In this document: positions 8,637 to 17,500 of the stretch, piece after piece
Layout: every line of letters begins with the position of its first letter
How positions within the stretch are numbered: the stretch's first letter is position 1
Assembly (NCBI GenBank): GCA_963717455.1
Contig: OY970336.1
Location: 1,860,001-1,924,000, forward strand
Reading direction: 5' to 3'
Length of the DNA stretch: 64,000 nucleotides
DNA from: Bog-473 sp963717455
Lineage (GTDB): Bacteria; Actinomycetota; Acidimicrobiia; Acidimicrobiales; RAAP-2
Notes under the pieces: generated by a model
What the model was told of the DNA's origin: nothing
Seen by the model: only the letters and a program-made list of their open reading frames with translations
Databases searched by the model: none
Position numbers and translations under genes: made by a program

Positions 8637-10757
8637 CTACACCTGGGCGGCGGGCTCCTCGAGCGCCCGCCGCAGGAAGGACTCCACCTCGGAGCGGTCC
8701 ACCGTGCGCCGCATGGGAGGCAGCGTCGAGAGCAGGACACCCCGGTACGACGCCGTGGCCAGCCGGGGGTCGAGGACGGCGACGACACCGCGGTCCTCGG
8801 CGTTGCGGATCAGCCGGCCCGCCCCCTGGGCCAGCAGCGTGGCGGCGCGGGGGAGGTCGACCAGGGAGAAGGCACGCCCGCCGGCCCGGTCCCGGCGCGC
8901 CTGGAGCAGGGGGTCGTCGGGGCGGGGGAAGGGCAGGCGGTCGATGGTCACCAGCGACAGGGCACGGCCCGGGATGTCCACGCCCTGCCAGAACCCGAGC
9001 GTGGCGAACAGGCACGAGGTCTCGTCCCGGGCGAACTCCTCGAGTAGCCGGCCCTTGGGGAGGTCGCCCTGCTGCAGGAGCGTGTAGGGCAGCTCTGGTG
9101 CCAACGCGGCTGCCGCAGCTTCGGTGGCCCGCCGGCTCGTGAACAGTGCCAGCGTCCGCCCCCCGGCCGCCTCGAGCAGCATCGACAGCTCTTCGTGCAA
9201 CGCCTCCTCCGCGCCCGGGGCACGCCGGTCGGGCAGGTGGCGGGCGACGTAGAGCATTGCGTGGGCGCGGTAGTCGAACGGGCTGCCCACGTTGAGCTCC
9301 TCGGTGGGGAAACGCTCCAGCCCGACCCGCTCGACGATGCGCGGCGGGATGGTGGCGCTCGTCAGCACCGAGGTCACCTCGCCCCAGAGCATCCCCGCCA
9401 GCGCGGGCCCGACGTCGATGGGGGAGAGCCGCAGCCGGACGTTGCGCCGGGTGCCGTCGACCCACGCCACCTCGCCGTCGGTGCGCGACACCAGGCGGTG
9501 CAGGTCCTCGGCCAGGTGCGCCGCGGCCTGCAGCGTGCGGGTCTTGCGGCTGGCCCGGTCGGGGTCGGCGGTCCCGGCGTCGTCGGCGAGCAGGGTGCGC
9601 TGGGCGCCGCCGCGGCGCAGCGCGTCGGTCACCCGGCGGGCGAGCTCGGCGGCACGGGCGAGCAGCTCGGCCAGCTCCCGGTCCTCGGCGGACGGAGCCC
9701 GGGGGACGTCGTGGAGCACACGCGTCCCGATGCGGTCGACCAGCAGCGCGCCCAACTGGTCGCCGGCGGAGGCCAGGGAGTCGAGCAGGTCCGCGTCGCG
9801 CGGCTCGACCAACGAGCGTGCCGCGGTCACCAATGCCCGGAACCGGCCGGGGGTGAGCTCGACCCCGAGGCTCGAGGTCATGACCTCCTCGAGCTCGTGG
9901 GCCTCGTCGAAGACGATGACGTCGTGCTCGGGCAGCACCACGCCGCCGCTGGCCAGGTGGGCGCCGTAGAGGTGGGTGTTGACGATGACGACGTCGGCCG
10001 CCGCCGCCCGGTCGCGAGCGGCCTCGGCGAAGCAGTGCCCTCCCGACGGGCAGTTGTAGGCGCCCGGGCACTCGCGCGGGCCGACGCTCACCATGTTCCA
10101 GGCCCGGGCGGACGGCTCGAAGCTCAGGTCGGCCCGGTCGCCGGTCTCCGAGGCCTGCGACCACGCCACCAGCGTGCGCACCTCGTCGACGAGGCCCTCG
10201 GGCGGCGCGGCATCCTTGGCGCCCACGTCGTCGGCGCCGGCGGCCTCGCGTTCGTCGGCCGGCTCGGCTCCCTCGTCGCCCAGCTCGGGCTGGATCCCGC
10301 CCGACCCCACCTCGGCCACCCGCTGGCGGCAGATGTAGTTGCTGCGCCCTTTCAGGACGGCGTAGTCCAGCGGCGCCGGGAGCCCGAGACCGGCCTCGAC
10401 CTGAGGCAGGTCCTTCATGGCCAGCTGGTCCTGCAGCGCCTTGGTCGCCGTGGCGACGACTGTTTTGACACCTGAGAGAGCGAGAGGGACCAGGTAGGCC
10501 AGGGACTTCCCGGTTCCCGTGCCTGCCTGGACAACCAGGTGGGTCCTGGTGGCCACTGCCTCGGCCACGGCGCGGCACATCTCCTGCTGCTCGGGCCGGT
10601 GCTCACCCCCGGGCATCTGGGCCGTGATCTTGTCGAGCACGGCGACAGCGTCGTCACCCGCCTGGCGGGCATCCTCAGCTGATCCAGCCGCCGAGCCCAG
10701 GACGTCAAGACCCTCGAAGTCATCGAGGTCCTCGGGCCCTTCCCAGCTCTCCTCCAT
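8637..10757 (-). CDS. dinG: ATP-dependent helicase DinG/Rad3 type
   Basis: A 706-residue superfamily 2 helicase. It has a Walker A motif (AGTGTGKSLAYL), a DEAH box (DEAHELEEV), four cysteines placed as in the iron-sulfur cluster of the XPD/DinG group (one in YICRQR, three in ECPGAYNCPSGGHC), and late motifs (GFWQGVDIPG, QGAGRLIR). It unwinds DNA or R-loops during repair. The first 100 or so codons exist a second time at 13263-13583 as a diverged fragment. Near codons 85-105 the complete gene uses a less GC-rich spelling than the fragment, hinting that its 5' end was replaced. Confidence 0.92.
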   Translation of the reverse strand: MEESWEGPEDLDDFEGLDVLGSAAGSAEDARQAGDDAVAVLDKITAQMPGGEHRPEQQEMCRAVAEAVATRTHLVVQAGTGTGKSLAYLVPLALSGVKTVVATATKALQDQLAMKDLPQVEAGLGLPAPLDYAVLKGRSNYICRQRVAEVGSGGIQPELGDEGAEPADEREAAGADDVGAKDAAPPEGLVDEVRTLVAWSQASETGDRADLSFEPSARAWNMVSVGPRECPGAYNCPSGGHCFAEAARDRAAAADVVIVNTHLYGAHLASGGVVLPEHDVIVFDEAHELEEVMTSSLGVELTPGRFRALVTAARSLVEPRDADLLDSLASAGDQLGALLVDRIGTRVLHDVPRAPSAEDRELAELLARAAELARRVTDALRRGGAQRTLLADDAGTADPDRASRKTRTLQAAAHLAEDLHRLVSRTDGEVAWVDGTRRNVRLRLSPIDVGPALAGMLWGEVTSVLTSATIPPRIVERVGLERFPTEELNVGSPFDYRAHAMLYVARHLPDRRAPGAEEALHEELSMLLEAAGGRTLALFTSRRATEAAAAALAPELPYTLLQQGDLPKGRLLEEFARDETSCLFATLGFWQGVDIPGRALSLVTIDRLPFPRPDDPLLQARRDRAGGRAFSLVDLPRAATLLAQGAGRLIRNAEDRGVVAVLDPRLATASYRGVLLSTLPPMRRTVDRSEVESFLRRALEEPAAQV
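10447..10460. repeat. Direct repeat at dinG duplication boundary, copy 1
   Basis: GCCGTGGCGACGAC inside the complete dinG, at the point where the homology with the dinG fragment at 13263-13583 ends. The same 14 bases occur at 13282-13295. The repeat bounds the 2.8-kb segment and could be the crossover site. Confidence 0.6.
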
Positions 10758-10801
10758 GCACCGATCATGCCCGCGGGCGACGACACCCGTGGACCTCGGG
10801 G

Positions 10802-10915
10802 TCAGGTCGACTCCGAAGTGCGCAGCCGCTGAATCAGGCGCCGGTGCCTCTTGGCGACCAGCTCGGGGTCCCCTAGCAACTTCTCAAGGCGCCGGAGGGG
10901 CTTCGCTGAGCGCAT
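10802..10915 (-). CDS. Possible 37-residue basic peptide
   Basis: A short frame between dinG and 11093 that would encode 37 residues rich in Arg/Lys and Leu (MRSAKPLRRLEKLLGDPEL...). AGGG lies just before the ATG, but no strong ribosome-binding site is present and I recognise no family. Composition is compatible with a short amphipathic helix. The rest of 10758-11092 shows nothing I can name. Weak call. Confidence 0.25.
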   Translation of the reverse strand: MRSAKPLRRLEKLLGDPELVAKRHRRLIQRLRTSEST

Positions 10916-11092
10916 CCCTGAAAGCACCACTGTCCTACCGTCCCGGCGTTCGGAACTCACCCAAGGGCCAACCGATTGTCTCGGTCAGAGAATGTCCCCG
11001 TCGCAATCACGACGGTCTTCGTAGAAGCCTTGGCTCATTCGGTATGCCCGACGTGAAAGGGACTCATCACGACACCGGCGCTACCGATACCG

Positions 11093-11455
11093 CTACCGGG
11101 CGTCTAGCGTCTGCGATTGGAGGTCGATGACCGCCAGGAGGTGTCCGAGGCGGCCTATCACCGCGTCAATGTCGGCGGATGGATCGGTGATCGCCCGCTC
11201 CGCGGTGAGTGCGACCTCGGCGTATGTGTTCAGCATCAGGGCAACGCGCTGCCCAAACTCGACATCCGGGCAGGCGTTCACTGCCATCCACAGCGTCGCG
11301 TCCCAAGTGGCCACCTGCAGCTCGTCCGCAGCTGCCAACATCGTGACTTCGTTCATCATCATCGACGCTGAGAACCGACTCTCAGCACCCGCGACGCGTT
11401 GCAGGAAGGCCGTCGCCTTGGTGAGCCAGCGCTGTATGGTTGGTTCTTTGTCCAT
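11093..11455 (-). CDS. Hypothetical protein, 120 residues
   Basis: A mostly helical, soluble protein I do not recognise. It has an acidic middle and end (DPSADIDAVIGRLGHLLAVIDL) and no signal peptide or cysteine motif; the only Cys is in NACPDVEFG. It lies in the 2.8-kb segment bounded by the dinG duplication, where base composition is visibly less GC-rich than in the flanks. The same strand as the next two genes suggests they arrived together. No function can be offered. Confidence 0.55.
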   Translation of the reverse strand: MDKEPTIQRWLTKATAFLQRVAGAESRFSASMMMNEVTMLAAADELQVATWDATLWMAVNACPDVEFGQRVALMLNTYAEVALTAERAITDPSADIDAVIGRLGHLLAVIDLQSQTLDAR

Positions 11456-11709
11456 GATGATCGGATGCTTGGCGCGCTTCTCACCGCCCCAGCAGTCGAT
11501 GGTCGATGGAGTTTGATCGGCACAAATCGCGGTGTTCTTGAGAACGGGCCGAACTAACGATGAACCCCGGTTCCATCTGGAGATCGTTTGTTACCTACGG
11601 ACTCCCCTGGGGTACCTGGACTAGCCCGCATGGGGGCACCCCAGCCCGGTATGGGGCACCCTGGATTAGCTGATAAGCGTCGGGATCCACGCCCCTTTTA
11701 GCGATCGGC

Positions 11710-12150
11710 TCAGACAATCCGATAGGTCTGTACCGCGTGTGCGACGACGACGTGATCGGCGTCAGTGGCGGATATCTCCGTAAAGATCAGTTCCTTACCC
11801 CGCCTTACGGTCCGAGCGTGACACAAGAGGTCCGATTTCTTTGAGGCCCCCACGTATTGCACGGTCATTGAGACAGTTGAGGCTCTGACCCCCTTGTCGA
11901 AATCGTGGTTTGACCAGGCGGCTGCCGCCCCAGCGGTGTCGAGTGCAGCCGCGATCACTCCTCCATGGTAGTAGGTGCCGTCATTGGTTAGTTCCTCTCG
12001 AAACGGCACTCGCACCACGACGTAATCGTGCTCGTATCTGTCGAAAACGAGACCCATCCATTTCAGAAACGGCGTCGTAGGCATGAGGCTCGCAATCGCG
12101 TGGCGCCGACGTTCTTGTTCTTCGGGCGAGAGTTCGCTCTCGGGCATCAC
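11710..12150 (-). CDS. PaaI-type hotdog thioesterase
   Basis: A 146-residue hotdog-fold protein. YYHGGVIAAALDTAGAAAAW is the PaaI/YbgC-like HGG signature on the central helix, and VSMTVQYVGASKKSDLLCHA matches the following strand pattern. Members hydrolyse acyl-CoA or aryl-CoA thioesters. The second gene of the dinG-bounded segment; nothing nearby identifies the substrate. The first 254 bases downstream (11456-11709) are non-coding with short GGGGCACCC-type repeats. Confidence 0.85.
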   Translation of the reverse strand: MMPESELSPEEQERRRHAIASLMPTTPFLKWMGLVFDRYEHDYVVVRVPFREELTNDGTYYHGGVIAAALDTAGAAAAWSNHDFDKGVRASTVSMTVQYVGASKKSDLLCHARTVRRGKELIFTEISATDADHVVVAHAVQTYRIV

Positions 12151-12359
12151 GCCCTCCTCTGAAGGTCACAGGCAGTGGTCACGGGCCCGGAGGCTATTGG
12201 CATGGCTTGCTTCCAGGCAAGGCTCGCTCAAGGTCACTGCAGTCTGGGTCAGACTGCCAACCACGCACGCGGAACACGGTTGTGAATTTCTCGGCGATGG
12301 ACCGTCCGGTGTGCCGAACTGTCCCAACTTCCCGGCGTGTGGAGGCACCCCGGGCTTGG

Positions 12360-13130
12360 TCATTCACCCTGGCAGTCGATTTCCGGAGCATCGGTGGTCT
12401 GGCCTGAGTGAACGGTCACCCTCACCGGTGGGCATGGTGCATCGCCAGCGTGACCCGTCAGCAGATAGTTGCCCGGCGGAAAGGTGTCCCAGAACTCCGC
12501 GTCATACGCTTGGACCGTCGTTGAGCCAGAGCCATGAGAGCTGAGTCTCGTAACCGAAACCGGCCCAGTCACCGGGGTCCGCATGAGGGCGATCAGATAC
12601 ACGCTCCCCCGAAGCATCCCAGGGGCCGGGAGTGCCCGAGAAGTTGCAACGGTCAAGGTGCGCAGGACGGCCGAAGATTGAGCCCCAGTCGCCGTGAGAA
12701 CGACATGCCTGGAGGGAACGACCCATGCCGTCCGACTGAAGGGTGCTGCTCCGGTCGAATAGGAGATGACACCGAGGCCATGGACGACGAGGTGCCTGAC
12801 GCGACCGGAAAATGCCGCCCCCGATCGCTGGGGCTGCATCGAGATGATGTTGGCGTCTGCTGGAATCTCGGCGCAGAAGCTCTCGTAGGCGGGTGTGCCG
12901 ATGAGCAGTGTTCCGGACTTACGCAGGGGGCAGTTCTGGAAGTAGGCGACGCCCCAGGACTCGGGAACCGACAGCTGTAGGCCGTAGGCGGAATGGGCTA
13001 CCCAGCCTTGGGGTGGGACCGCTGCCGCACCGGCCGTCGCAGCAAGAGGCGTCGTCAGTGCCCCCAGAGCAAGGGCACAACCCGCGATCCCGGTTCCTAC
13101 TCGACATAGTGATTTCAACCAAAGCCTCAC
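12360..13130 (-). CDS. Predicted secreted protein, 256 residues
   Basis: A clear signal peptide (basic start MRLWLKSLCRVG, hydrophobic core, then TPLAATAGAAA as likely cleavage region) is followed by a mature domain of about 220 residues that I cannot place. Mature cysteines occur in QNCPLRK, ESFCAE, DAPCPP and IDCQGE, so one or two disulfides are plausible outside the cell. It is the largest gene of the dinG-bounded segment. The call rests on the signal peptide and codon pattern only. Confidence 0.7.
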   Translation of the reverse strand: MRLWLKSLCRVGTGIAGCALALGALTTPLAATAGAAAVPPQGWVAHSAYGLQLSVPESWGVAYFQNCPLRKSGTLLIGTPAYESFCAEIPADANIISMQPQRSGAAFSGRVRHLVVHGLGVISYSTGAAPFSRTAWVVPSRHVVLTATGAQSSAVLRTLTVATSRALPAPGMLRGSVYLIALMRTPVTGPVSVTRLSSHGSGSTTVQAYDAEFWDTFPPGNYLLTGHAGDAPCPPVRVTVHSGQTTDAPEIDCQGE

Positions 13131-13262
13131 CGTGGGATTTTGTGTGCCGACATACCGACACCCATATTGACCCTGCTCCGTCCAGGATGGTTCGCACGCT
13201 GCCCCCGTTGCGTTGACCGCTTGAGGACACAGCCGGTCTAGGGCATTTAGCCCTCGTATCGG

Positions 13263-13583
13263 TCAGATGTAGGCGGTAGTGGCCGTGGCGACGACGACCT
13301 TCTTGCCGCTCAGTGCCGCCGGGACGAGATAGGCCAGCGACTTGCCCGTCCCGGTGCCGGCCTGGACCACGAGGTGGGTGCCCGTGACCAGCGCCTCGGC
13401 CACGGCGCGGCACATCTCCTGCTGCTCGGGCCGGTGCTCGCCCCCCGGCATCTGCGCCGTGATCTTGTCCAGCCCGTCGACGCCGTCGTCGCCGGCCTGG
13501 CGGGCGTCCGCCTCCGACCCGCCGGTGGAGCCGAAGACGTCGGCCTCATCGAAGCTCTCGAGGTCCTCCCAGCTCTCCTCCAC
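13263..13583 (-). pseudogene. dinG 5' fragment (duplicate)
   Basis: This 106-codon frame repeats the N-terminus of dinG: both begin MEESWE, share KITAQMPGGEHRPEQQEMCR and QAGTGTGKSLAYLVP, and stop matching after VVVATAT, where the fragment reads TAYI and ends. Divergence is spread over the whole length, so this is not a recent duplication. The fragment keeps the GC-rich spelling typical of the backbone. I infer that it is the original start of dinG, stranded when the segment at 10.5-13.3 kb arrived with its own dinG 5' end. Confidence 0.9.
13282..13295. repeat. Direct repeat at dinG duplication boundary, copy 2
   Basis: GCCGTGGCGACGAC, the same 14 bases as at 10447-10460. Immediately to its left the fragment loses similarity to dinG, so the edge of the inserted segment lies here. 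The two copies are 2,835 bases apart. Confidence 0.6.
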
Positions 13584-13678
13584 GCCCCGATCATGCCCGC
13601 CGGTGGCGACACGGCCGGGACGCCGGGTCAGCGCCAGGTCAGAACCGTTTCAGTCCCCACGGCCCTCGCACCCCTGGT

Positions 13679-14350
13679 TCAGCGCGCGCCGACCTCCACC
13701 ACCACCTCGGCGGAGTAGTCCTTGAACGCCTGCTCGCCGAACCCGGTCCACATGTCGAGGGCCGGAGGCGGCATGTGCTCGAGCATGGCGGCGCGCTGCG
13801 CATCGGTCATCCGCTCCTGGATCAGGCCCAGTATCAGCCAGATCTTGTCGCCGTGGAAGTTCGCCATGCCGTGCCCCGGCAGCGCTCCCCACTCCTCGAT
13901 CGACAGGTTGGCCGCGGCCAGTGGCAGCACGCGCTCCTCCTCCTGGTCGAGGTGGTGGACCAGCTGGTCGCGCAGGGCCACCAGCGCCCCCTCCGTCGCC
14001 TTCTGGGAGCCGGCGTCGCCGGCCGGCCAGGCCGCCAGCGCGCGCAGGGCATCCTCCAGCAGCGCCACCGCCTCCTCGTGCTGCTCCTTCATCTCGTCGA
14101 CCAGCGCGTCCTCGCCGGCACACCGCTCGCGCAACAGGGGGAAGACCAGCTTCTCCTCCCCGTCATGGTGGGCCTCCAGGAACGAGAGGATGTTCTCGTA
14201 GTAGTTGGCGATCAGCGCCACCCGAACGGCGTCGCCCGGATCGATGCCGCCCACGAGCCGCGGAGCGGCACCGAGGGCGTCCCGGAAGACGGCGTGCACG
14301 GCGTACATGTCGCTGACGTCGGGGCGTGGCGCAGACGTGTGCTCTGACAA
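13679..14350 (-). CDS. Hemerythrin (HHE) domain protein
   Basis: A 223-residue four-helix protein with repeated His/Glu clusters able to bind a di-iron centre: EAHHDGEEKLVFPLL, EQHEEAVALL and HHLDQEEERVLPL. HHE proteins sense or store oxygen or nitric oxide, or serve iron handling. I placed the start at TTG 14350 because AAAGGAGG lies five bases upstream, better than any other start in the frame. It stands alone between the dinG fragment and the divergent uppS. Confidence 0.86.
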   Translation of the reverse strand: MSEHTSAPRPDVSDMYAVHAVFRDALGAAPRLVGGIDPGDAVRVALIANYYENILSFLEAHHDGEEKLVFPLLRERCAGEDALVDEMKEQHEEAVALLEDALRALAAWPAGDAGSQKATEGALVALRDQLVHHLDQEEERVLPLAAANLSIEEWGALPGHGMANFHGDKIWLILGLIQERMTDAQRAAMLEHMPPPALDMWTGFGEQAFKDYSAEVVVEVGAR

Positions 14351-14475
14351 GGGGGCCTCCTTTCGTCCTCCACCCCACACCGCCTGGCGGGGGTGGACAT
14401 ACTTCAACACGAATTGGACCGCCCGTGCCAGGAATGGCGGGAATTCATCCCGGCGGCCCGCGGTAGGTTCAGCGG

Positions 14476-15279
14476 GTGACCTCCGCCGCCCGGGACGAGG
14501 GGCGAGCCCGGAGGGACGACCCGAATGCGGACACCGACGCGGGCTCGGAGACCCCCGACCCCGTCCCGCCGGAGCTCGATCTCTCCCGCGTCCCCGTCCA
14601 CATCGCCTGCGTCATGGACGGCAACGGCCGCTGGGCCAAGGCGCGGGGGCTGCCCCGTACCGAGGGCCACGCCGCCGGGGAGACCGCCCTCCTCGATGTC
14701 GTGAACGGCGCTCTCGAGATCGGCGTCAAGTGGATCACTCTCTACGCGTTCTCCACCGAGAACTGGCGCCGGCCGCCCGACGAGGTGCGCTACCTCATGA
14801 ACTTCAACCAGTCGCTCCTCATGCGCCGGTGCGACGAGCTCAACGAGAAAGGCGTGCAGATCCGCTTCGCCGGCCGGCGCGACTGGCGGGTGCCGCGCCG
14901 GGTGCTCAGGCGCATGGACGAGTCGATCGAGCTCACCAAGCGCAACACGCGCATGGTGATGACGATGGCCTTCAACTACGGGGGCCGTGCCGAGATCGTC
15001 GATGCCGTGCGCGCCCTCGTCGCGGAGGGAACCCCGGCCACCAAGGTCGACGAGAAGGCGATCCGGCGCCACCTCTACTTCCCCGACATGCCCGACCCCG
15101 ACCTCGTGATCCGCACCTCGGGCGAGACGCGCATCTCGAACTTCCTGCTGTGGGAGATCGCCTACAGCGAGCTCGTCTTCCCCGAGATCCTCTGGCCCGA
15201 CATGCGCCGGCGCCACCTCTACGAGGCGGTCATCGACTACCAGCGCCGGGTGCGTCGCTTCGGCGCCGTCAACCCCTGA
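14476..15279 (+). CDS. uppS: Isoprenyl transferase (UppS family)
   Basis: A 267-residue cis-prenyltransferase that makes the C55 (or decaprenyl) carrier for cell-wall synthesis. The active-site region CVMDGNGRWAKARGLPR holds the essential Asp; YAFSTENWRRP, FNYGGRAEI and DLVIRTSGETRISNFLLW are family signatures. A disordered Asp/Pro-rich N-terminal tail of about 35 residues precedes the domain, so a later start is possible. Two genes ahead of recO, a common actinobacterial order. Confidence 0.95.
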   Translation: MTSAARDEGRARRDDPNADTDAGSETPDPVPPELDLSRVPVHIACVMDGNGRWAKARGLPRTEGHAAGETALLDVVNGALEIGVKWITLYAFSTENWRRPPDEVRYLMNFNQSLLMRRCDELNEKGVQIRFAGRRDWRVPRRVLRRMDESIELTKRNTRMVMTMAFNYGGRAEIVDAVRALVAEGTPATKVDEKAIRRHLYFPDMPDPDLVIRTSGETRISNFLLWEIAYSELVFPEILWPDMRRRHLYEAVIDYQRRVRRFGAVNP

Positions 15280-15360
15280 CCCCCTGGCCCGGGCCTTGAT
15301 CCGGGACACGTCGTCCGGGCGACCCGCCATCCGGCCCGCAGCTGCGAAAATGGAGGGATC

Positions 15361-15684
15361 ATGACCGGAACGCGGATCGCCCTGGTCGCCGGGATCGTCT
15401 TCCTCGCCGCCTTCGTCATCATCGTGGCGTTCGCCCGGCACCTCGGCCCGCTCGTGGTCGTCGTCCTGATGCTCGCGGTGCTCATCGCTGCGGGCAACCT
15501 GCTCTACGGCCGCCATTCACACGGGGCGGCCGCGGTGGCCCGGACCCGGCCCGCCCAGGAGGCCCACGACCGCGCCGCCGACGTCGCCGCGGAGGCCCGC
15601 CGCGCCACCGCCGAGGCCGCCAAGCGGGGCGAGCGCTACTGCCCCCTCGATCCTTCCAACCAGCGCCCAGCCGCCGACCCGTGA
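15361..15684 (+). CDS. Small membrane protein, 107 residues
   Basis: Two hydrophobic segments (IALVAGIVFLAAFVIIVAF and LVVVVLMLAVLIAAGNLLY) are followed by a charged Ala-rich tail with a predicted helix (DRAADVAAEARRATAEAAKR) facing the cytoplasm. No known family is recognised. The stop overlaps recO by four bases (GTGA), supporting co-translation with recO. Confidence 0.72.
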   Translation: MTGTRIALVAGIVFLAAFVIIVAFARHLGPLVVVVLMLAVLIAAGNLLYGRHSHGAAAVARTRPAQEAHDRAADVAAEARRATAEAAKRGERYCPLDPSNQRPAADP

Positions 15685-16415
15685 GCCTCTTCCGCGACAA
15701 GGGCGTGGTCCTGCGCACCTACCGCCTGGGCGAGGCCGACCGCATCGTCGTCTTCCTGACCGAGCGCCACGGCAAGGTGCGCGCCGTCGCCAAGGGGGTG
15801 CGCCGCACCACCTCGAAGTTCGGCGCCCGCCTCGAGCCGCTCACCCACGTCGACCTCTTGTTGTGGCAGGGGAGGAGCGACCTCGACATCGTGAACCAGG
15901 TCGAGGTGCTCAATGCGTTCCGGCTCATCCGCGAAGACCTCGGCCGGATGCCCCGCGGCATCGCGCTTCTCGAGGTGACCGACCAGATGGCCCAGGAGCG
16001 CCATCCCGACCCCCGCCTCTACTCGATGCTGGTCGGCGCCCTCGGAGCCCTGGCCGACGAGCGTTCCGACCCGACGCTGCTCGCGCCGGCGTTCTTCCTC
16101 AAGGCGCTCGTCCTCGAGGGCGCCGGGCCCGTGCTCGAGGCGTGCGCCGCCTGCGGAGAGCCCGACGGCACCGTCGAGCTGGTGGCCTTCGACCTCGTGG
16201 CGGGCGGCACCCTGTGCCGGGCCCACCGCAGCGGCCGCTCCATGAGCCCCGCCGCGCTCACCCTCCTGGGCCGGATCCTCGGCGGCGACCTGGCCGCCGT
16301 GCTGTCGGGGCCGCCACCGCCGGCCGCCGACGAGGTGGCCGAGCTGGCCACCGAGGCCATGGAGGCCCACCTCGACCGCCGCATCCGTTCGGTGCGCTCG
16401 ACCGCCGACCTTTGA
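15681..16415 (+). CDS. recO: DNA repair protein RecO
   Basis: A 244-residue protein with the N-terminal OB fold (DKGVVLRTYRLGEADRIVVFLT) and a C-terminal helical domain with two cysteines (CAACGEP) and a later Cys-His pair (GTLCRAHR), a possible zinc site. RecO loads RecA onto SSB-coated single strands with RecR. The start overlaps the upstream gene and the stop overlaps the TTG start of hemW. Confidence 0.94.
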   Translation: MSLFRDKGVVLRTYRLGEADRIVVFLTERHGKVRAVAKGVRRTTSKFGARLEPLTHVDLLLWQGRSDLDIVNQVEVLNAFRLIREDLGRMPRGIALLEVTDQMAQERHPDPRLYSMLVGALGALADERSDPTLLAPAFFLKALVLEGAGPVLEACAACGEPDGTVELVAFDLVAGGTLCRAHRSGRSMSPAALTLLGRILGGDLAAVLSGPPPPAADEVAELATEAMEAHLDRRIRSVRSTADL

Positions 16416-17500
16416 GCGCCTTCGGCGTCTACGTCCACGTCCCGTTCTGCCGGGAGCGCTGCGATTACTGCGCCTTCGCCACCTACACCGACCGCGACCA
16501 CCTGATGGAGCGCTACGCCGACGCCTGCGTCCTCGAACTGCACCGCGCCGTCGATGCTGGCGACCTCGCCCCGGCCACCTCCGTCTTCTTTGGAGGGGGC
16601 ACCCCGTCCCGCCTCAACCCCGACACCCTGTGCCGCATCCTCGACGCCGTCCCGCGCGCCCAAGGTGCCGAGGTCACGGTCGAGTGCAATCCCGAGGACG
16701 CCGACGAGGCGCACCTCGGCGCCTACCGCCGGGCGGGGGTGAACCGGGTCTCCTTCGGCCTGCAGTCGACCCACGCGCACGTCCTGGCGAGCCTGGGCCG
16801 CCGGCGCGTGCCCGACGGGGCCGAGACCGTGTCGGCCGCGGTGGCGGCGGCCGGCTTCACCACCTGGAACCTCGACCTGATCTTCGGCGCGGCCAGCGAG
16901 AGCGACGGCGACTGGGCCGCCACGCTCGACCGGGTGCTGGGATTGGCGTCCCCGCCCCCGCACGTCTCGGCCTACGGCCTGACCGTCGAGCGCGGCACGC
17001 CGCTGGCCAAGGATGCGACCCGCCACCCCGACGAGGACGCCCAGGCCCGGCGCTACGAGCAGACCGAGCGGCTGTTGGCGGCCGCCGGCTACGCCTGGGA
17101 GGAGATCTCGAACTGGGCCCGGCCCGGCCACGAGTGCCGTCACAACCACCTCTACTGGGACCAGGGCGACTATGTCGGCGTCGGGTCGGCGGCCCACTCG
17201 CACCGCGACGGCGTGCGGTGGTGGAACGTGCGGACGCCCGACCGCTACATCGACGCCGTCGAGGCAGGCCGTTCACCCGAGGCCGGGCGCGAGGAGCTCA
17301 CCGAGGGCCAGCGCGAGCTCGAGGCCCTCTCGCTCTCCCTGCGCACGCCACGCGGCGTGCCGTGGGACAGCCTGGTGCGACCCGAGGAGCTCGAGGGCCT
17401 CGTCGAGCGGGTGGGGCCCCGGGCCGTGCTGAGTGTGCGGGGCCGGCTGCTGGCCAACGAGGTCAGCACCAGAATCGGCTCCGGTATCCTGCACCGATGA
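16412..17500 (+). CDS. hemW: Radical SAM protein HemW-like
   Basis: A 362-residue radical SAM protein. The iron-sulfur motif CRERCDYC lies right after the start, and the family signatures FFGGGTPS, VECNPED, VSFGLQS and ISNWARPGHECRHN follow. HemW binds haem and is thought to hand it to target proteins; it was long misannotated as oxygen-independent coproporphyrinogen oxidase. The only start that fits is TTG 16412, overlapping the recO stop. The stop overlaps glyS. Confidence 0.92.
   Translation: MSAFGVYVHVPFCRERCDYCAFATYTDRDHLMERYADACVLELHRAVDAGDLAPATSVFFGGGTPSRLNPDTLCRILDAVPRAQGAEVTVECNPEDADEAHLGAYRRAGVNRVSFGLQSTHAHVLASLGRRRVPDGAETVSAAVAAAGFTTWNLDLIFGAASESDGDWAATLDRVLGLASPPPHVSAYGLTVERGTPLAKDATRHPDEDAQARRYEQTERLLAAAGYAWEEISNWARPGHECRHNHLYWDQGDYVGVGSAAHSHRDGVRWWNVRTPDRYIDAVEAGRSPEAGREELTEGQRELEALSLSLRTPRGVPWDSLVRPEELEGLVERVGPRAVLSVRGRLLANEVSTRIGSGILHR

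Noticed and set aside
9195..10475. Long open frames on the plus strand across dinG
   Set aside because: Antisense to an intact helicase gene; Arg/Gly/Pro-rich translations with no motifs, a by-product of high GC.
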